Assembly (NCBI GenBank): GCA_034440575.1
Contig: JAOTOL010001661.1
Span: forward strand, 4,758,501 to 4,822,500
Length of the DNA stretch: 64,000 nucleotides
Source: Imbricaverruca yamaguchii
Lineage: Eukaryota > Arthropoda > Thecostraca > Neoverrucidae
Direction of reading: 5' to 3'
The notes beneath the pieces were generated by a model. It made no database searches. It had not been told where the DNA came from and worked only from the letters and a program-made list of their open reading frames with translations. Position 1 is the first letter of the stretch. Every line of letters starts with the position of its first letter. Position numbers and translations under genes: made by a program. Below are positions 58,040 through 64,000 of the stretch, piece after piece.

Positions 58040-58570
58040 CAACCGTCTCACATCACTGCGGGAAGGTCATGTCACACTGAAGTCTCACCTCACCGGGGGA
58101 AGGCCAGGTCAAACACTGAAGTCTCACCACACTGTGGGGAGGACAGGTCTCACTGAAGTCTCACCTCACTGGGGGAAGGACAGGTCAAACACTGAAGTCT
58201 CACCACGCTGTGGGGAGGACAGGTCTCACTGGAGTCTCACCTCACTGGGGGAAGGCCAGGTCAAACACTGGAGTCTCACCACACTGTGGGGAGGCCAGGC
58301 CACACACTGAAGTCTGACCTCACTGGGGGAAGGCCAGGTCAAACACTGGAGTCTCACCACACTGTGGGGAGGCCAGGCCACACACTGAAGTCTGACCTCA
58401 CTGGGGGAAGGCCAGGTCAAACACTGAAGTATCACTTCACTGTAGGGAGGTCAGGTCACACACTGAAGTCTCACCTTGCTGTAGGGAGGTCAGGTTGTAC
58501 ACTGAAGTCTGACCTCACTGTGGGGAGGTCAGGTCATCACTGATGTCTCGCTTCACTGTGGGAGGTGAGG
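58040..58570. repeat. Minisatellite, unit 37-39 bp with alternating types
   Basis: About 13 copies beginning ACTGAAGTCT or ACTGGAGTCT. One type continues CACCACACTGTGGGGAGG, the other (C/G)ACCTCACTGGGGGAAGG. In 58100-58430 they alternate strictly, giving a higher-order period of about 76-78 bases. Copies at the right end are more diverged. Confidence 0.95.
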
Positions 58571-58590
58571 TTACCCAATGAATATATATG

Positions 58591-58624
<34 letters not shown>

Positions 58625-58643
58625 TAGATTGATAGATAGATAG
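58591..58643. repeat. (GATA)n microsatellite
   Basis: About twelve GATA units with one interruption near 58622. Confidence 0.95.
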
Positions 58644-59132
58644 AGGAAATACCCGTCTTCTATGTCTTCCTTGGTCTCTTCTCTCCCCTCAACTAGAAAA
58701 CCCATAAGTTGTTGTCTTGCACATTCCCAATAGAGAGGCCAGGTCACAAGCCTAGTCTCACTACCGCGTGAAGGGGAATGTCTACCCCTAATCACTGTGG
58801 AAGCTAGAACGGCACGTTAGTTTAAGTTTAAGATTTACAACAACTTGAGTTATATATTACACAAAGTACTATATATCTAGGTAAGCCAAAGCCGTCGAGC
58901 CATGCGCCTAAATCCTGTTTGAATAAGCTACGTAGTTTTCCCCTGAATAGGATCAGTTGGGGTGCACAGTACCTCAACAACTGATGGTCATGGGATCTTC
59001 AACCTTAAGACCTTAAGGTCAACGTAGGAACGTGAGGTCACTGTGTTGCTTCATCTCTCCACAAGGAAGCCAAGTGACGAACGTATATCCACGAACGTAT
59101 CCACGCTTCTCCGTGAGTTATTGCTTCGCCTG
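58644..59132. other. No gene seen
   Basis: Unique sequence without a sustained frame. Confidence 0.3.
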
Positions 59133-59228
59133 TGTGTGGATAAGTGTTTGTGGTCACCTGCTTGAAGATAAGTGTTTGTGGTGACATGTTTGTGGATAAG
59201 TGTTTGTGGGTCAACGGCTTGTGGAGAA
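59133..59228. repeat. Short tandem repeat with GATAAGTGTTTGTGG core
   Basis: GGATAAGTGTTTGTGG or GATAAGTGTTTGTGG occurs at about 59138, 59167 and 59195, spaced 28-30 bases. Confidence 0.8.
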
Positions 59229-59702
59229 GTTACAAACCACAGTCTCCTACGTTCGTGGGTAACTTCAACCACAACATTGCTCACTTCTCTGTGGAAAGCC
59301 GAAGCATTTGTTGTGGGGTGACAGGGGATATCTACGTTGAGTGGCTCATTATGACGAAGCCATGCTGCACCACACCCATTATCCGTGGGCGATGTAGTTA
59401 TTAACATTTCGACGTGTAATGTCATACAGATGGTGGCCCATGGCCTTCCTATCTGGACAGGTGGCCAAATGGTCATTGGGTAGCCTGCAAACATAAGTCA
59501 CGTGGTATGCGCGCGCAGTTCGATTTGTTCTCCCGGGACACGAGGCGGTTCGGCGGGTTCTCCTGGGACGTGAGAACCGCACCGTGTGCCCATTGCCTAG
59601 TGGCAGGAACATCCTCCACGCCGACTGATGAGGCGGCGACGCCACTACCTCTAAAAAAATTGGCACGTAAACTACGAGTTATACAATAACGATCACCAGC
59701 TT
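59229..59702. other. No gene seen
   Basis: Unique sequence; short frames only. Confidence 0.3.
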
Positions 59703-59868
59703 CTTAACCGGCGGTGCACGAGTGCCAATTGGACGCATGAGTGCTCTAAGAGGTGGGGGTGGGAGACCATTGCCGACACGCTTCTGGTCGGCGGTACACG
59801 GATGCCCATGGGATGCATTAGTGCCCTCAGAGGTCGGGTGGGCAGACAATTGCCAACACGCTCCTCGA
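59703..59868. repeat. Two-copy tandem duplication, about 82 bp
   Basis: Both copies run through CGGCGGT(G/A)CACG, GCCCATGGGATGCATTAGTG-type sequence, AGAGGT, AGAC(C/A)ATTGCC and ACACGCT. They differ at about one position in five. Confidence 0.8.
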
Positions 59869-62015
59869 CAACCAATGCCGGACGAGCCATTTGAAAGGCA
59901 ACGGCCTGAGAATCATCACGGACGAGAAACGGGAATGACAACGCATCGCGTACGTCGACTATTCGCCGAAGTGTGTGGGAGTGGTGGGAGCAGGCGTCTG
60001 GCGTGACCCGTCTCGTCCGTGCTGCTGGCTCGCCGCAGTGTGACGGAGCCTGTTGTGCATCAACAAGTGGCCCCGCGACATCGCGCGCTGCCGTGTCGCC
60101 GTCTGGACAAGAGCCGGCGTGTACGTCGGCGCTGCAACACATATCAGACACCTGGAATCGGCTATCGGAAACCGTTAACGCCATTTTGCATGTGTGCCGT
60201 AGCCCAGCCTGCAGATCGCGGTGCTCGATCATCACTGTATTCGTCTCACATGCGAACGTTTTGTCTGGCGCTGCTGGCAGCGCGGTATGTTCACGGGTAC
60301 GGACACGACGGGCAAACAGCTGCTGCTCATTTGTGATGCAAATTGTTTGTGTCTTCGTTCGTTCAGTAACGTGCAGCAGCCGGGAGGGGAGGGTAGGAAT
60401 GTGAGGACAGCCTTGTGCGACATCTGATCAGCGGACAGACACTCCGTGCGCACTTGCGGTGTCAGTGGCTTCAGACCCGGGGTGTGCGGGTACGAGCAGG
60501 GGCTCACCGGGAAGCCCATGGGAGACGGCCCAGCTTCGCAAGAGAAAAGCCAGCCCACCGGAGGGAAGTAAATAGAGCAGGATGCAGGCAATAACGCAGA
60601 TTGCAGAACATGGCCAAGCTATGCAGTCTCTCCTCGGCCCACCACGGAACACCCCAACAAAGATTGTATTTCAATAAAAGCAACACGTATTGGTGCAAGG
60701 CGCCGGGCACCCATACGTCACGAAACGCACGAAACGTCACGAAACGTGCGCCACCGGTGCGTATTATATAGTAGTATGATAGCATAAACGCGGGGGAAAG
60801 GAAGGCCCATGAGTCAGTTGGCCGTGCCACGGTAGCAGGGAAAACGATAATTTGGTACAGTGCATCCCTCAAGCGGCCCTTCCGAACCCCGTAAGCCACG
60901 GCTACAGATGTCTCACCAAATCAGGGAGGCACATATCCTTATTTTCAGCATACGTTTCCAGATTGAATAGGGAAGGAGTCGGCATAACATAAGCAGGGTG
61001 CCAAACCAGGGGGTCCCGCCCAGTATCTCCACCCGTGCCGGGAGCATCTAAGCCACGGCTTATTCCTCACAGGCTCTCATGGAAGTGTTTTCCCTCAGCT
61101 GTCAGAAACCCTTTCCAGCCGAGGTTACCTTTTCCAGCTGACATGAGCGTTTCAGCCCTGAGACTGCCAGCCCTCAGAGTGGACGTCTTTGGGTCTCAGG
61201 AAGCCCTTGTGCATCATCTGTTAGATTCACCTGCTTTTGGTCCTCGACCATACCTCTGCGCCTATGCCGTGAGGGGTGAGCCAGGGCCCGTAATGGCCCG
61301 TCAAGGCGCTCGCGGGGAGAACTCCTCGGTCCCGTCAGGGATTCCTGCCCCCTTCGTTTACCCCCCCCTCTTGCTAGGCCACTGAGTACGGACTGTACAA
61401 ATCGCACGTCCGGCAGTCCTCTTTCCCCAGCTGATGTTTCGTTATCGCGAAGGTGGTTGGGAAAATCGCAGAATTGTCGACAGGTTTTCTGGCAGCTCCG
61501 AGTTATGGGTGTGTGGTTGAGATTTTTGAGAGCGTCTGCCGCCGTGGATGTCCAGCGCCCGTAACCGATCAGCTCCGATTTAAGTTCGAAAAACCTGCGG
61601 GTTGCTGTTTGCATGACCGACTCAGGGTCAGACGAGGGTCAAAAGTAAATCCATTGACGTAATATCTCTGTTGTGCTCTTCAGGAGTTCTCTTTCGGGTG
61701 GTGATGTGGGTGAAGGAGTGTTGATGGGGACTGGTGTATGCAGCGTTCATCTTGACAAGCTAGAGAAGGTGGTGATGCGGGCGGGGTATCCCCACCCTCT
61801 GCACGGGCAAGGGTAAATAGGAGCTGAGCTGCGCATGCATAACATCGAAGTATATCAAATAAACATCATCGATATATGTCACAAACCTGGAAAAGGGATT
61901 GGCGATAACGTTCACTCGCGAAACGGGCAGGCTTCACGACCGTTCGCATCAGGGGAAAGACAACAGAATGAGAGGGAGTGACAGAGGGATGCGGTGGGGA
62001 AAGGCGAGAGAAGGA
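59869..62015. other. No gene seen
   Basis: Unique, moderately GC-rich sequence. Frames at 59973-60404, 60504-60899 and 61035-61385 show no domain and overlap frames on the other strand. Confidence 0.35.

Positions 62016-62080
<65 letters not shown>
62016..62080. repeat. (GT)n-(GA)n microsatellite
   Basis: About eight GT units (62016-62031) pass directly into about 24 GA units. Confidence 0.97.
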
Positions 62081-62087
<7 letters not shown>

Positions 62088-62165
62088 CAGAAAAAGAGAG
62101 AAAAGCAGTTTACTCTCACGCATATGAAACAACAGTTCATTTGAGTTACACAGTCAGTCCTGAAG

Positions 62166-62412
62166 GTGATCAGGGTCAGGTCTGTCGCCCAGGGCCAGGT
62201 CTGTCGCCCAGGGTCAGGTCTGTCGCCCAGGGTCAGGTCTGTCGCCCAGGGTCAGGTCTGGCGCCCATGGCCAGGTCTGTCACCCAGGGCCAGGTCTGTC
62301 GCCCAGGGCCAGGTCTGTCGCCCAGGGCCAGGTCTGTCGCCCAGGGCCAGGTCTGTCGCCCAGGGCCAGGTCTGTCGCCCAGGGCCAGGTCTGTCACCCA
62401 GGGCCAGGTCTG
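62166..62412. repeat. Minisatellite, unit 19 bp, about 13 copies
   Basis: Near-perfect copies of CCAGGTCTGTCGCCCAGGG, with GTCAGG for GCCAGG in the first four and GTCACCC in two. Open frames here are repeat translations with a 19-residue period. Confidence 0.97.
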
Positions 62413-62687
62413 CTCGTGTTGTGTATTGGGTGCAAGTTTATTTGTGGTTCATACACGTTTACCATATTCGACATGTGAGCCTCGCTTCGGTAAGATTGCA
62501 CCATCAATGTCGAGACCTTTTTTGGGGCACACAATTTTCGTTTGTCTTAGCTAAATTCGATTTCTTCATTAACTTGATAACATTTTTAGATTTCACATGC
62601 AATGTGAATGATTGTTGATTGCTCTTCCAACTGAAATTGATTTGTATTCAAACTCACAGTTTGAATACAATTCAAAATAAATAGTAT
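62413..62687. other. Short spacer
   Basis: At about 62638-62676 ATTTGTATTCAAACTCACAG and TTTGAATACAATTC form a small inverted repeat. Confidence 0.4.
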
Positions 62688-62802
62688 TCCTCTGTCGCCC
62701 CGCAGGGGCTTCTGTTAGGTGTCGACTAGTGTGTTCTGAGATGCCCACAAGAGGGTATGCCATCCTCTGTCGCCCCACTGAGGCTTCTGCTAGGTGTCGA
62801 CC
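62688..62802. repeat. Two-copy direct repeat, spacing about 75 bp
   Basis: TCCTCTGTCGCCCC then GGCTTCTG(T/C)TAGGTGTCGAC occurs at 62688 and 62763, with four variable bases after CCCC. Confidence 0.85.
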
Positions 62803-64000
62803 CATGTGTTGCTTTAGCATCGCGCAGAGTTGCAGACTATGCTCTCCCCAGCCAACTTGTTGGCCGGGAATCCGGGAGCAGTGGTGGCACTCTCTGCTGC
62901 ACACGTGGCCCGCCAACATCTCACAGTCAAATGAGCGGCGGACGCGGCGACCCGGTTTGTCGGTAATCCCCACCTCGGGACCGGCGCCGGCCGCTGTCGG
63001 CGAACATGTGTGGCATCTGGCGGTCAAGGTGATTCGTCGGCGGGTGTGCTGCGGGTCTTCTTCCGCCGCTCGCGTCGGCATCGCCGCGGCCCGTCCGAAC
63101 TCGGCCTGTCCGGGCGTCGGCTCAGTCTCGACCAGTGTCAGCAAACCGCACCGAAGGCGTCGCCAAACCTCGGCGAACTTCGACCGAACCTGGAAGCACA
63201 TTTGCAGGTGAATCTGGACAAAATTAAGATGTACATTGGGCAGTGGTAGTGCTGGTACAAATGTATTCCACAGTACCAGGCCCGATTTCGTGACAATGGA
63301 TTGCCTGCACTTTGTTCTGCTTATGGACAATACACAAAACAAGCAAGAACAAGATTGCCAGCGAACTTCGAAATACAACAAGTAGCAACATCAACTCCAG
63401 CACGAAGCATTAAAAACGCGAATGCAAACACATATAAACAAATACTTCACTAGAGCATGGGTTGTATGGCGTAGTTGCGCATGCCACCGACCACACCAAC
63501 TAATGGTGATGCATTTTTATTTTTTAAACACCTCATCATCACAACACTTGTGATATCAATGGCCCTGACTTGTCTGCCTATCAAATCAGCACTTAATTTA
63601 GCCTTGAGGCTACAGATACCTTGTACAAACCAATCTTTCCCAGAGAGCTTGGCAACATTCTGTCCTGCCTACCCACAACTTGACTTGTTTCGGACGGCGC
63701 CAAATTTGACTACGATTGCGCCCGGGAGATGTGGCCGGACATTTTATTTCCTATGCACTTTCCAGACCGTTAAATGAGGATAAAATAATTTGGCACCAGG
63801 ATGGATATATGAAAAAAAAGATGAATAGATGGAATTGGCTAATTCAGAGTCCTAGGCAAATAAATGAGACGGTAGGACAAATCCATTTATTAGACCACTG
63901 CGTATTACAGCTTCTACAATTTATCCCTCTGGTTTAAGCGTATTTCTGCACTGTATTTTTGGGGATGATGCTGCAAAGGGTATGGGCAGTGAGTTTTTCT
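62803..64000. other. No gene seen
   Basis: A 262-codon minus-strand frame (62593-63381) and a 160-codon plus-strand frame (62729-63211) overlap each other, run through the direct repeat above and have no recognisable domain. The last 600 bases are AT-rich without features. Confidence 0.35.

Noticed and set aside
62593..63381. 262-codon minus-strand frame
   Set aside because: No domain, overlapped by a plus-strand frame of similar quality, and it crosses a direct repeat.

Overview
The window looks like a stretch of animal nuclear DNA, most likely from an invertebrate and probably an arthropod. The evidence is the mix of mobile elements: a Ty3/gypsy retrotransposon, CR1-like and I-like LINEs, tRNA-derived SINEs and a multicopy arthropod-type pseudogene family. 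There are also many (CA)n, (TA)n, (GA)n and (GATA)n microsatellites. I found no convincing host protein-coding gene, no tRNA or rRNA gene, no CRISPR array and no bacterial gene layout. The species cannot be named from the sequence alone.

Layout: 0-8.7 kb is mostly unique AT-rich DNA with microsatellites, a small LINE 3' remnant, a truncated SINE and a diverged duplication. From 8.7 to 18.3 kb there is a run of unrelated minisatellites (units of about 13 to 39 bp), a tRNA-derived SINE and a stuttering GGGCCCC/AAATCGC repeat. From 18.54 to 23.38 kb lies a complete, apparently young Ty3/gypsy element on the minus strand. It has identical 210-bp LTRs, a 5-bp target duplication and one uninterrupted 1401-codon gag-pol frame with a very short Gag part. 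From 23.6 to 30.3 kb more minisatellites follow, including two separate arrays of the same 35-bp unit 2 kb apart. From 30.3 to 37 kb there is a candidate inverted-repeat-bounded element holding an antisense CR1 piece, and then a foldback element of about 240 bp.

From 37.4 to 43.2 kb there is a decayed I-like LINE (endonuclease, reverse transcriptase, RNase H) split by a nested CR1-like LINE. From 44.4 to 46.1 kb there is a short non-autonomous element with a 9-10 bp target duplication, followed by a frameshifted and stop-interrupted copy of a widespread arthropod protein family. From 46.1 to 54.2 kb there are more minisatellites and a second decayed I-like LINE. From 54.2 to 64 kb there is a SINE with a 14-bp target duplication, a near-perfect palindrome, microsatellites and more tandem arrays.

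The region reads as a repeat nest. Tandem arrays make up roughly 10-11 kb of the 64 kb by my rough sum. Transposons of at least five kinds are nested in each other. The only reading frame that looks potentially functional is the Ty3 polyprotein.
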